Of a DNA stretch of 64,000 bases, positions 43,903 to 51,949 are shown piece by piece. Both the position numbers and the translations under genes were made by a program. Source of the stretch: Saprospiraceae bacterium (GTDB taxonomy: Bacteria; Bacteroidota; Bacteroidia; Chitinophagales; Saprospiraceae); NCBI GenBank assembly GCA_041392805.1, contig JAWKLJ010000001.1, positions 4,586,501 through 4,650,500 on the forward strand. Reading direction: 5' to 3'. The first letter of the stretch is position 1, and every line of letters begins with the position of its first letter. The notes below the pieces were generated by a model. That model saw only the letters and a list, made by a program, of their open reading frames with translations, was not told where the DNA came from and made no database searches.

Positions 43903-44384
43903 GACCGCCGCTCCAACAATATTTCATCCCGCCAATGGCCGTTAATTTTACCGATGGCTTTGCGGCGGCCAATGGTCGTAAAGCCATGTTTTTGATGGAG
44001 TTGCAGGCTGCCGGTATTTTCAGGGAAAATACTCGCTTGTAAGGTCCAGATATTATTCGCTTCCGAAAAGGCAATCAGTTTTTTCAGCAAAAGCGATCCA
44101 ATGCCTTGTTGTTGGGCCGCCTGACTGACATACACCGAAACCTCCGCAACACCAGCATAGTTACATGCACTACTGATACCCTGCAACGCCGCCCAACCAC
44201 GCATTCCCTTTTGCTCATCTACTGCTTTGAATACAGCGCCAGCCACCTTTTTGGCAAACCAATCTTCCCCTTCGGGTAGGTCGCAGGTGGTGATAAAAGT
44301 GGCATTCCCTGTTTCAATGCCTTCGATATAAATGCTTTTAATTGCTGGCCAATCGGCTATGGTCGCTGCTTGGATATGGATCAT
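43887..44384 (-). CDS. GNAT N-acetyltransferase, phosphinothricin-acetyltransferase-like
   Basis: The protein has 165 residues and covers the full GNAT fold. The start IQAATIADWPAIKSIYIEGIETGNATF is typical of the Pat/YncA subgroup. AEVSVYVSQAAQQQGIGSLLLKKLI contains the acetyl-CoA-binding Q-x-x-G-x-G loop, and SLQLHQKHGFTTIGRRKAIGKINGHWRD is the subgroup's C-terminal signature. Members acetylate amino-acid-like compounds (phosphinothricin, methionine sulfone) or arginine-like substrates; the true substrate is unknown. It lies 26 bases downstream of an ArsR-type regulator and is probably cotranscribed with it. Confidence 0.9.
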   Translation of the reverse strand: MIHIQAATIADWPAIKSIYIEGIETGNATFITTCDLPEGEDWFAKKVAGAVFKAVDEQKGMRGWAALQGISSACNYAGVAEVSVYVSQAAQQQGIGSLLLKKLIAFSEANNIWTLQASIFPENTGSLQLHQKHGFTTIGRRKAIGKINGHWRDEILLERRSAIIF

Positions 44385-44410
44385 ATAGGTAAAGTTTACA
44401 AATTAGAAAA

Positions 44411-44734
44411 TTATGGACCAGACAACAATGCCTCCATCAGTTTATAATACCTGCCGAGTACCTCCTTATTCACCGCATAAAAGGAAAATTTATCCTTCTT
44501 TTCTATCAAGAATAGATCGGCCTGTATCATTTTTTTAACATGTTGGGAAATAGTGGCTTGCGAATAGTCAAATAATTCCACCAGGTCTTTGTTGCAAGTA
44601 TCATTACTCACCTCCTCATTTTGAAGCACATACCGTAAGATGGCCATTCTGACCGGATGAGCCAGGGCATCGGCTATCTGTGCCAGGAAAAGGTCATCAT
44701 TGGTTGTTGGCATTTCTTCCTTTCGAATCCGCAT
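44411..44734 (-). CDS. ArsR-family winged-helix transcription regulator
   Basis: The protein has 107 residues (or 100 if translation begins at the ATG at 44713). The ArsR/SmtB fold is clear: IADALAHPVRMAILRYVLQNEEV, then the recognition helix DYSQATISQHVKKMIQADLF and the wing EKKDKFSFYAVN. A cysteine in DTCNKDL sits before the recognition region, but the classical CxC metal motif is absent, so metal sensing is not supported. It likely represses its own operon with the acetyltransferase. The divergent hydrolase at 44862 shares the upstream region and could be a target. Confidence 0.9.
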   Translation of the reverse strand: MRIRKEEMPTTNDDLFLAQIADALAHPVRMAILRYVLQNEEVSNDTCNKDLVELFDYSQATISQHVKKMIQADLFLIEKKDKFSFYAVNKEVLGRYYKLMEALLSGP

Positions 44735-44861
44735 AGAGACTATTTTAGGTAAATGTAAATAATAAAACGTATATAAGCAATAGGCGATCTATTGTGTCGC
44801 ATGAAAAAAATTAAACCATAAGCCCGTGGTCGTTGTTGAAAATGAACACAAAACAAAAACC

Positions 44862-45899
44862 ATGCTTTTTCTTGCTGTCATTGCCTTTGTCCCTGTGTTA
44901 TTTCTTACGATTGGTTCCCTACTCTCCGCGCCTAAACATCGAGGCCCCGTAAGTGTGCATTTTAATGGTAAAGTATTTCAAAATCCTGGCGGCGTAAAAG
45001 CCAAAGGCTTCAAGGATGTCTTTCCGATGCTGCTGAAGCAAAAACGTGGCCCTTGGCCAGAAATCACGGAGGCCAAAAAGCAACCTCATCCGCCAGAAAG
45101 GGTGACAAAAGGCATTCAGCTCACCTTTGTCAACCATTCGACCTTTCTGATTCAAGTAGATGGACTCAATATTTTAACTGATCCGGTCTGGAGCAAGCGA
45201 GTGAGTCCATTTCAATGGGCTGGCCCTAAGCGGATGCGCCCCCCAGGTATTGAGATGGATCAACTACCACCTATCGATGTGCTTTTGCTCAGCCATAATC
45301 ATTATGACCACCTGGATTTACCTACAGTAAAAACCTTGTTGACGAAGCACCAGCCTCAAATCATTACCCCACTTGGGGTGGGCCAATTTATCCAACAGCA
45401 AACGGGCAAAACGGCAGTAGACATGGATTGGTGGGACCATTTTGACTTTAGTGATGACCTCAGGATTTCCTGCGTTCCTGCCCAGCATTTCTCAGGACGC
45501 GGTATCCTCGACCGGGATGCTACTTTGTGGTGCGGCTATATGCTCCAAACCAAAACGGGTACTATTTATTTCGCTGGAGACTCAGGTTATGGTCCCTTTT
45601 TTAAAACCATTGGTGAAAAATTTCCTAGTATCGATTTGGCGCTATTGCCGATCGGCGCCTATCGACCGATTTGGTTTATGTCTCCCATTCATACCTCTCC
45701 GGAAGAAGCCGTTAAAATTCACTTAGATATCAAATCCAAACAAAGTGTAGCGACCCATTTCGGCACTTTCCCTTTAGCTTATGAAGGCAAGGAAGAGCCG
45801 ATGGCTGATCTACAAAAAGCATTACAAGAGATGAATATTCCAGCATCCGAATTTTGGGTGTTGGAAGAAGGAGAGGGGCGGCATTATGATGTAGCGTAG
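44862..45899 (+). CDS. Metallo-beta-lactamase-fold hydrolase (NAPE-PLD/UlaG-like)
   Basis: I take the ATG at 44862 (MLFLAVIAFVPVLFLTIGSLL), giving 345 residues with an N-terminal membrane anchor; a GTG at 44826 is possible. The metal-binding motif is LLLSHNHYDHLDLPTV (HxHxDH), with further ligands in CVPAQHFSGRG, YFAGDSGYGPFF and SVATHFGTF. VDGLNILTDPVWSKRVSPFQWAGPKR is characteristic of the N-acyl-phosphatidylethanolamine phospholipase D-like group. The active site is probably periplasmic and the substrate a lipid or phosphodiester. It is divergent from the ArsR gene. Confidence 0.9.
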   Translation: MLFLAVIAFVPVLFLTIGSLLSAPKHRGPVSVHFNGKVFQNPGGVKAKGFKDVFPMLLKQKRGPWPEITEAKKQPHPPERVTKGIQLTFVNHSTFLIQVDGLNILTDPVWSKRVSPFQWAGPKRMRPPGIEMDQLPPIDVLLLSHNHYDHLDLPTVKTLLTKHQPQIITPLGVGQFIQQQTGKTAVDMDWWDHFDFSDDLRISCVPAQHFSGRGILDRDATLWCGYMLQTKTGTIYFAGDSGYGPFFKTIGEKFPSIDLALLPIGAYRPIWFMSPIHTSPEEAVKIHLDIKSKQSVATHFGTFPLAYEGKEEPMADLQKALQEMNIPASEFWVLEEGEGRHYDVA

Positions 45900-45948
45900 G
45901 GCGGTCTATTCAAACAGGTTTACAGTGCTAAAAATGAAAAATCAGCTA

Positions 45949-47220
45949 TTACTGCATAGGGCGTTGTGATACCAGGTTTTGTAACCTGAGGGTTAAAAGC
46001 TCCTTTTCGGATTTTGACTGCGTATTGACTATCGCTTTTTTTAAATAAATCTTTGCTTTTTCGCGCTCCAATCTTTTAGTATATAATTCAGCACCTACGG
46101 CAAAATATAGATAGGCTCTACTACTAAAATGGGCTTCATCGAGGGTATTAAAAAACAAAAAAGCTTCCTCCAACTCCTTTAATTGAATCAGGACGACAAT
46201 TTTATTGAGTAGAATAATTGGAGTGGATTTCAGCTGAAGGAGTAAGGTATAGAGCTTTAGTAAGGCGGGCCAATTGGTGGCTTCGAAAGTAGGCGCCATA
46301 CAATGGTGTGCAGCAATGGCCGCTTCGAGATGGTATGCACTTAAAGTTTTTTCTTCGGTCGCACGATTGAGGTAGTGATGGCCTAGTTGGATGAGTTGTG
46401 CATTCCAGCGGCTACGATCTTGGTCACTTAACAGAATAATTTGCTGATCGACATCAATACGGCTTTCAAAGCGGGCGGCATGGAAGCACATCAGGCTAAG
46501 CAAAGCATTGGCAGCAGTCGACTGATAGGTTGGGTGTTCAATGAGTAGCTTGGTCAAGCGCATCGCTTCAGCACAAAGTTCTTTGCGAATGACCTCATCG
46601 GCAACCAATGCATGGTATCCTTCATTAAATAATAAATATAAGACCGTGTGAACAACCTCCAGGCGTTGACTTAGCGCGGCACCAAGGGGGATACTCATTT
46701 CCAGGTTTTGGCTAATAATTGACCCACGGGCACGTTGCAGGCGTTTTTTGATCGTCTCTTCGTGTAATAGCAGTGCGCTGGCAATTTCTTTAATACTAAA
46801 GCCCGAAATTGTTTTCAAGGTTAAAGCGATTTGATCTTCTTTTTTGAGTGAGGGGTGGCAGCAGGCAAAAATGAGCCGCAATTGACTATCCGCCAATTCC
46901 TTTTCCTGGTAAATCTCCTCCTCTTTGATTTCCGAAAGGTTTAGTACTGGCAAGTTATCTAAATGTTTTTGTCGATTTTGTTGTTGGCGAACATGATCGA
47001 GCAGGCTGTTTTTGGCCACTTGCAGTAACCAGGCAGAAGGTTGCAGGGGAGGGCTGTTGAAACGCCATACCTTTAAAGCCTTATAAAAGGCTTCCTGTAC
47101 CGCATCCTCTACTATTTCGAGATGAGAAATGCCAAAATATTTGATGAGGATGGCGACCATCTTCCCATATTCGTGACGGAAAAGATGGTCGACCAATTGT
47201 CGGGTGGATTCCTGTGGCAT
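45949..47220 (-). CDS. ECF sigma factor, ECF42-like, with C-terminal helical extension
   Basis: The protein has 423 residues, more than twice the size of an ordinary ECF sigma factor. Region 2 (~10-80; VEDAVQEAFYKALKVW, PSAWLLQVAKNSLLDH) and region 4 (~115-170; ALTLKTISGFSIKEIASAL, EETIKKRLQRAR) are followed by a long helical, TPR-like extension (~180-420). The extension contains VLYLLFNEGYHA, the signature of the DUF6596/ECF42 group. These factors lack anti-sigma factors and are encoded with DGPF proteins, exactly as here: the DGPF gene ends 12 bases upstream. The extension is thought to control activity. Confidence 0.92.
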   Translation of the reverse strand: MPQESTRQLVDHLFRHEYGKMVAILIKYFGISHLEIVEDAVQEAFYKALKVWRFNSPPLQPSAWLLQVAKNSLLDHVRQQQNRQKHLDNLPVLNLSEIKEEEIYQEKELADSQLRLIFACCHPSLKKEDQIALTLKTISGFSIKEIASALLLHEETIKKRLQRARGSIISQNLEMSIPLGAALSQRLEVVHTVLYLLFNEGYHALVADEVIRKELCAEAMRLTKLLIEHPTYQSTAANALLSLMCFHAARFESRIDVDQQIILLSDQDRSRWNAQLIQLGHHYLNRATEEKTLSAYHLEAAIAAHHCMAPTFEATNWPALLKLYTLLLQLKSTPIILLNKIVVLIQLKELEEAFLFFNTLDEAHFSSRAYLYFAVGAELYTKRLEREKAKIYLKKAIVNTQSKSEKELLTLRLQNLVSQRPMQ

Positions 47221-47232
47221 AAAAGGCGCACC

Positions 47233-47574
47233 TTACATTTTCATGACCTCACGCAATTCCACCGTTCCTCCAAGATTGAAATCGGGGAAATCTAAAGCCA
47301 TTTCTTTGGCTTTTTCCAGGTCTGCGGCTTTGACAATGAAGTAACCACCAATTAGTTCTTTGGTTTCTGCAAATGGACCGTCCGTAGCGATGGGTTTCTC
47401 CCCTGTCATGCGGGTTACACCTGGCATCAAGGGACGCCCTTCCAGATAGGTGCCATCTGCATTTAGTTTCCCGATCCAATCCATCCACAATTGCATGCGT
47501 GACTGAATTTCTTCAGGCGAGAGTTGGAGGTCTTGGTAGTCAGCACCTAGGAAAATCATCATAAATTCTTTCAT
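47233..47574 (-). CDS. DGPF/YCII-family protein, partner of the ECF42 sigma factor
   Basis: Start at 47574 (MKEFMMIFLGADYQDL) gives 113 residues, the normal size. The family motif DGPFAETKELIGGYFIV is intact; GKLNADGTYLEGRPL and the ending GTVELREV also match. YCII-related proteins have a ferredoxin-like dimeric fold; their reaction is unclear. It is the first gene of a two-gene operon with the sigma factor, an arrangement known across Bacteroidota and Actinobacteria, usually with several DGPF paralogues. Confidence 0.92.
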   Translation of the reverse strand: MKEFMMIFLGADYQDLQLSPEEIQSRMQLWMDWIGKLNADGTYLEGRPLMPGVTRMTGEKPIATDGPFAETKELIGGYFIVKAADLEKAKEMALDFPDFNLGGTVELREVMKM

Positions 47575-47706
47575 GATTACTTTGTTTATAGTTTGCAAAA
47601 TGATCAGTTCGACTTAATGACGATTAAAGGTAAGGCCAGGGGACAATTTAAAGAAGAAAGTTTTGAAAAAGGTAAATCCATGCTTACTTTTAGAAAAAAC
47701 GAAAGG

Positions 47707-48378
47707 ATGGGAAGTCATGTTGGCAAGATTTGCCTTTTTGATGCTTTTGGAACTTTATTTAAAGTCAAATTACCTGTGGAGGCCTTGGATCAGTTGACTG
47801 GCGGGAAAGGAACACAATTGCTTGAGATTTGGCGAAGCAAACAACTGGAATATACCTGGCTCCGTGGCCTGATGGCAGCCTATGTCTCTTTTGATCAGGT
47901 GACGGAAGAAGCGCTGACCTATGCTATGCGCGAATTAGCAATAGAGGAACCTCAGGTTTTCGACTTACTTATGCCTGTTTATCGTCAACCTGAGGTATTC
48001 CCCGATGTGGAGCCTGGGTTAAAGGCCTTGCATGCAGCTGGTTACCAATTGGCTATTTTATCTAATGGCACCCGGTCCATGCTAGAAGCTGGGGTGCAAA
48101 AGACAGGTTTAGGCCAATTTCTTACCACTATTTTTTCGGTAGAAGAGGTCCAAACGTTTAAGCCTAGCCCCAAAGTCTACCAAATGCCGGTAGATTTCTT
48201 TGGGCGCCCTTTGACAGATTTTTTGTTCTTTTCTTCTAATCGGTGGGATATTGCTGGTGCCGCTACCTTTGGCTTTTCCACGGCCTGGGTCAATCGCCAG
48301 GCGCTTTTGCCAGAGCTTATTGGGCCTACACCAACCTATACCTACGCTTCCTTGGAGGAGCTTAGATATGAAATTTGA
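47707..48378 (+). CDS. HAD-superfamily hydrolase, type II haloacid dehalogenase-like
   Basis: I take the ATG at 47707 (MGSHVGKICLFDAFGTLFK), giving 223 residues as usual for the family; the frame reaches back to 47593 through DNA shared with the divergent DGPF promoter. Visible motifs are the nucleophile Asp in FDAFGTLF, LEYTWLRGLM, LSNGTRSML (motif II), KPSPKVYQ with the catalytic Lys, and SSNRWDIAGA (motif III/IV). The family hydrolyses L-2-haloacids; many members act on phosphate or other substrates, so dehalogenation is not certain. The 5' region overlaps the control region of the ECF42 operon. Confidence 0.88.
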   Translation: MGSHVGKICLFDAFGTLFKVKLPVEALDQLTGGKGTQLLEIWRSKQLEYTWLRGLMAAYVSFDQVTEEALTYAMRELAIEEPQVFDLLMPVYRQPEVFPDVEPGLKALHAAGYQLAILSNGTRSMLEAGVQKTGLGQFLTTIFSVEEVQTFKPSPKVYQMPVDFFGRPLTDFLFFSSNRWDIAGAATFGFSTAWVNRQALLPELIGPTPTYTYASLEELRYEI

Positions 48379-48807
48379 TTTGACTGAGAAGGTACGTTTT
48401 TTAGGGTTATACTTTTAAAAAAAAAAGAGTGTTTGTCCTGTTTCCGTTTAGGATTGGATAATACGTCCTTTTTAATATTGGGGCTCGATGTTAATGGGAT
48501 GATGAATGGTTTTTTGGAGCCGCCGACAACCCAATTGGGAATTTTCAAGTTCATGAAAAGAAGCCTGAGGTAGCAAACTTCATCCAAAAGCAACAATTGG
48601 GGATTGTTAAAATTAGTTTTATTTCCGAAAGCGGAAAAGGTTTTTTACCTGCTCTTTGCTGAACTTGGGTTTTCAAATGGTATGGGTAATCTTAGTTGTA
48701 GGCTATTGTAATTTTTAATTCAATACGTCGGCAGCTAAGGAAGGTTTCATACTTTAAATACATAATAGTTAGTTATATGGTTTTTATTCTTATGTATGTA
48801 CATGTTT

Positions 48808-48869
48808 AAAGCTTGTTTGGAGGTCGCTTTTGGAGATAAAAAGTGTCAATTTTTTGATGAGACTATTTG
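48808..48869. mobile_element. MITE-like element, truncated copy 4
   Basis: AAAGCTTGTTTGGAGGTCGC, then TTTTGGAGATAAAAAGTGTC, matches the left arm of copies 1-3 (in the orientation of copy 2) for about 60 bases. It then stops at GAGACTATTTGCC. The opposite end is missing; the terminal repeat has decayed. Confidence 0.75.
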
Positions 48870-48881
48870 CCCTGAATTTAC

Positions 48882-48956
48882 CTCCGGTAGTTTAAAATTC
48901 GGAAGGTGGAATCAAGGTTGGGCTAGGCCAGTTTTCCAACTTTTAAACTGCCGGAG
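48882..48956. repeat. Palindromic repeat with CCGGTAGTTTAAA arms
   Basis: CTCCGGTAGTTTAAAA (48882-48897) pairs with TTTTAAACTGCCGGAG (48941-48956), one mismatch, around a 43-base loop. The same arm sequence occurs near 3786-3801 and 58724-58744, so it is a dispersed motif. Confidence 0.6.
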
Positions 48957-49420
48957 GCAGTCCAGTTTCCGAATTCCGCCTTTTCAGTATCGATTTGCTC
49001 ACTTTAACTACACTTTCAAACGGAGACACTTTACATGAAAAATCCCTGGATATCGTGGTTTTGTTTTTTATGCACCTGACTATCAGCTAATTAGGGGTTT
49101 ATTTTTATAAAATAACAAATAAAATATAATTTTCCAAAACCGAATCCGTTTATAGTCACGTATGTTTGATAGAAGACAAAGGCTTGCTAAACGCTTCCGA
49201 TTCAAGTCTATTTCTTTATAAAATTCTTCATTGCATAACGAACATATATCTTTTTTCTTCAGTTATTCCAACAAACTCCCCAGGTTAAACCCCTCAAAAA
49301 ATATACTATTATTTTACCCTTCTAAGCGATAGATGGTATCGTATGCTTTTTTATTAAGCTGACAGGCAAAATGCCATTGATCAGCCTGAACATATTTTGT
49401 AACATTTAAAAGTTTAATCC

Positions 49421-50401
49421 ATGATGAACATCAGAATCAAGTCCATTTTCACATTTATTATGCTGTTAGTTGTAAGCCTATTTTTCACCCAATGTGCTAA
49501 AGATGATGATATCGCCGCCAAGGACGGAAACGGGACCTTAAGACTTGAAATAACAGATGGACCAATCGACGATGCAAGTGTTGCTGGGGCGTTTGTAACT
49601 GTGACGGAAATCAAGGTTGACGGGAAGTCCTATGAAGGCTTTCAGGGTAAGCAAACAATTGACCTATTGGCCTATCAAAAAGGCGCAGTTGCCTTATTAG
49701 GCACGGGGGAGTTGGAGGCTGGAACTTACACCAACCTTACACTTGTATTAGATTATTCAAAGGATGCTGCTGGCAATGCTCCGGGGTGTTATGTATTAAC
49801 GAAGGATAATAAAAAGCACGATTTGAGCCTGAATGGTAGCAGTACCAATGAAGTGACCTTCGCAGCAGGAAGCATCAACATAGAAAAAGAAAACCAAACC
49901 GACTTGGTGCTAGACTTTGACCTTAGGAAAGCCATCAAAGCGGATATGAGTGGCGGCGAATCGAAGTATGCTTTCGTAACTGGTGCTGAATTGAATGCTG
50001 CCGTCAGAGCTGTCAAAAAAGGTAGTACTGGTATTGTGAAAGGAAGTGCAAGTAGTTCAACCAATTTTGCGGACCAGGTGGTGGTCTATGCTTATAAAAA
50101 GGGTACTTATGATGCCAATGTAGAAATGAAAGGCCAGGGTACCAGTATGGTTGAGTTTGCCAATGCCGTAACGAGTGCCAAAGTAGATGCCAGCGGCAAT
50201 TTTGAATTGCACTTTTTGGAAGAAGGCGACTATGAATTGCATTTTGCAGCTTATGATGATACCAATAACGATGGCTCTTATGAGTTAAAAGGTAGCTTAA
50301 TGCTTAATATTTTAGCAGGGCTTGACTTAAATGCTATTTCGGTCGGTGCTAACGCAACGGTTACCCTTGATATTTCTGTCACAGGTGTATTGCCTTTATA
50401 A
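49421..50401 (+). CDS. DUF4382 domain lipoprotein
   Basis: The protein has 326 residues with a lipoprotein signal (LFFTQCAKDDD, Cys25 with acidic residues after it). The DUF4382 domain (~38-190) has GTLRLEITDGPIDDASVAGAFVTVTEIKVDG, IDLLAYQKG and GTYTNLTLVLDY. The C-terminal ~130 residues form a second beta-sandwich (IVKGSASSSTNFADQVVVYAYKKGTYD, then FELHFLEEGDYELHFAAYDD), like a carboxypeptidase-regulatory-type domain. Function is unknown; a surface or periplasmic role is expected. A MITE copy begins 38 bases after the stop codon. Confidence 0.88.
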   Translation: MMNIRIKSIFTFIMLLVVSLFFTQCAKDDDIAAKDGNGTLRLEITDGPIDDASVAGAFVTVTEIKVDGKSYEGFQGKQTIDLLAYQKGAVALLGTGELEAGTYTNLTLVLDYSKDAAGNAPGCYVLTKDNKKHDLSLNGSSTNEVTFAAGSINIEKENQTDLVLDFDLRKAIKADMSGGESKYAFVTGAELNAAVRAVKKGSTGIVKGSASSSTNFADQVVVYAYKKGTYDANVEMKGQGTSMVEFANAVTSAKVDASGNFELHFLEEGDYELHFAAYDDTNNDGSYELKGSLMLNILAGLDLNAISVGANATVTLDISVTGVLPL

Positions 50402-50438
50402 TCAAAATAGAAGATAAATCCTAGGAGCAATAGGGGTG

Positions 50439-50602
50439 AGAGCATGTTTGGAGATCACCCTTTGGGCCTAAAACTATCCCTTTTTCGCTGATACTTCGTT
50501 ACTTTTTTCGTCCGTACCGAAGGGTATGAACTTCAAAAAGTGCCTAGTCTCAGCGAAAAATTGACACTTTTTGCCTCCAAAAGCGACCTCCAAACATGCT
50601 CT
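50439..50602. mobile_element. MITE-like element, copy 3 (164 bp)
   Basis: It is flanked by AGAGCATGTTTGGAGATC and GACCTCCAAACATGCTCT (one mismatch). It is nearly identical to copy 2 minus its 56-bp block. Inner arms TTTTTCGCTGATACT and AGTCTCAGCGAAAAA extend the pairing, so the whole element folds into a long imperfect hairpin. It lies between two convergent genes. Confidence 0.88.
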
Positions 50603-50627
50603 GAGCCTGCTATTGCTCCATTTTTTT

Positions 50628-51809
50628 TTAAAAAAGAAAGTAAAACAAAACAAAGACCAATACACTTAGCAACAAACCCGCCATGAAAATGCGATAAGCA
50701 ATGGTAAGCAAGCGGTATTTTTTTTGAAGAATTTGCCCCAGGTTGTATAAATCCCGCGAAAGATCATCATATATAAGTTCCTGGTCCTTTTTAAGGTTTC
50801 TTAGAAACTGTACATAGGCATTTCGATCAAGTTGCAGGAAATTGCCGAAAAAAAGCAAACTTACCTTATGGTTTTTTACCTCTTCCATAGTGAACCGGGC
50901 CCCTTCCACCTTTGGCATGGCTGAGAGAATGGCGAAGACGATTGCCGCAAGTGAACTCAGCATCAGTATTCCAATTGGAGCAATAATGATAATATTCCAC
51001 TGAATCATCCCCTGATCACCCATCGAAAAAAGCGCCGTTCCGGCCGTAATCAGAATAGACAAGACCAGGGTATTAATGCTAATGATCATATTCGCTTTTC
51101 CGTCAGCGATGGAACTTAGATTTAGGTGGTTGCGAAGGGTTATGCGATAGAGTGTATCAATGCCCCTGCCAAAATTTTTCCCCGTTTTGTTCCGTACTGT
51201 TTTCTCCTTTGCCTTTCGGTGATTCTCTGCTTGAACACTAAGGTTTTTCCGCTTTCGAGAAAGGTAAAATGACTGCCCCCATGGTGTTTTATATCCTGTT
51301 TCTAATTGAAGATCTAGCAGGAATTTGTTCCAGCCTTTGGCTGAAAAACGGCTATTTTGCAGTTGTTCTATTTCGAGACGTAACAACTTGCTACGATCAA
51401 AAAAACGTTTTCTGCCCAAAAAAGACCAGTTGGCGTCGTAGAGAATTTTTTCCAGGTCGGTAGCCAGCGCAGCTCCTTTTTTGGTACTCATGATGAGTTG
51501 TTCAACGACCTTGATGTTTTCTGCGGTCCAACCTTGTTTTTCAAGAAATGCCTGTGCAATATTGACACTATTGGCTTCATGGTTTTCTTCTCCCTTCGTG
51601 TAGCCAGTATCCTGGAACCAGGCTGCTAGTAACAAATAGTCTTTTTTCTTTTTATCTAAGGCAGCAGCTTTAGCTAATTTTTTGCAAACTTCAACGACTT
51701 CGATGGCGTGTTCATAATTGTGAAACAAAAAAGAGCTTGGCAAATGTTCCTGTAAATAAGCTTGGACGTAGGCATCTGCTGCTGGTAATATATCCTCAGG
51801 TGTATTCAT
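50628..51809 (-). CDS. HD-domain protein fused to a Pycsar-effector-type (DUF5706) membrane domain
   Basis: Start at 51809 (MNTPEDILPAADAYVQ) gives 393 residues; the upstream in-frame start at 51869 lies before the promoter element at 51832-51839. The N-terminal HD-type phosphohydrolase domain (~25-190) keeps FHNYEHAIEVVEVC (His30, His34) but the HD pair reads Gln66-Asp67 (AAWFQDTGY). The C-terminal domain (~240-393) matches DUF5706/PycTM: SSIADGKANMIISIN, two adjacent helices (~250-315) and a last helix at the C-terminus. PycTM proteins are membrane-damaging effectors triggered by cyclic cCMP/cUMP. No pyrimidine cyclase gene is adjacent, so a defence role is only a hypothesis. Confidence 0.85.
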   Translation of the reverse strand: MNTPEDILPAADAYVQAYLQEHLPSSFLFHNYEHAIEVVEVCKKLAKAAALDKKKKDYLLLAAWFQDTGYTKGEENHEANSVNIAQAFLEKQGWTAENIKVVEQLIMSTKKGAALATDLEKILYDANWSFLGRKRFFDRSKLLRLEIEQLQNSRFSAKGWNKFLLDLQLETGYKTPWGQSFYLSRKRKNLSVQAENHRKAKEKTVRNKTGKNFGRGIDTLYRITLRNHLNLSSIADGKANMIISINTLVLSILITAGTALFSMGDQGMIQWNIIIIAPIGILMLSSLAAIVFAILSAMPKVEGARFTMEEVKNHKVSLLFFGNFLQLDRNAYVQFLRNLKKDQELIYDDLSRDLYNLGQILQKKYRLLTIAYRIFMAGLLLSVLVFVLFYFLF

Positions 51810-51831
51810 ATATAACAGTTTATACAAAGGG

Positions 51832-51839
51832 CAAAGGTA
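51832..51839 (-). promoter_or_regulatory. -7 promoter element for the HD/DUF5706 gene
   Basis: The minus strand reads TACCTTTG, a full match to TAnnTTTG, about 22 bases before the ATG at 51809. It places the transcript start inside the longer open frame and so decides the start codon. Confidence 0.5.
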
Positions 51840-51949
51840 GTAAAGCTTTTGACAGAATGTTATCGTCAATTACGGCTGATTTATTATGTGAAGAAGTACA
51901 ACCTTCTCAATAATATCCGTAAATTTCTCCCAAATGATAAAATAAAAAG

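Larger units (their letters stand above)
48379..49420. other. 1-kb gene-free region with repeat fragments
   Basis: No credible gene is present. It holds a MITE fragment (48808-48869) joined directly to a palindromic repeat (48882-48956), plus AT-rich DNA. A frame at 48796-49038 runs through these repeats and is not a gene. The final 400 bases upstream of the DUF4382 gene show no recognisable promoter. Confidence 0.6.

Noticed and set aside
48796..49038. Open frame of 80 codons
   Set aside because: It starts in the truncated MITE copy and runs through a palindromic repeat; no protein-like features.
50628..51809. Complete Pycsar defence operon
   Set aside because: No pyrimidine cyclase is adjacent; neighbours are an ordinary S1 nuclease and a DUF4382 lipoprotein. 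Only the effector-like protein can be supported.
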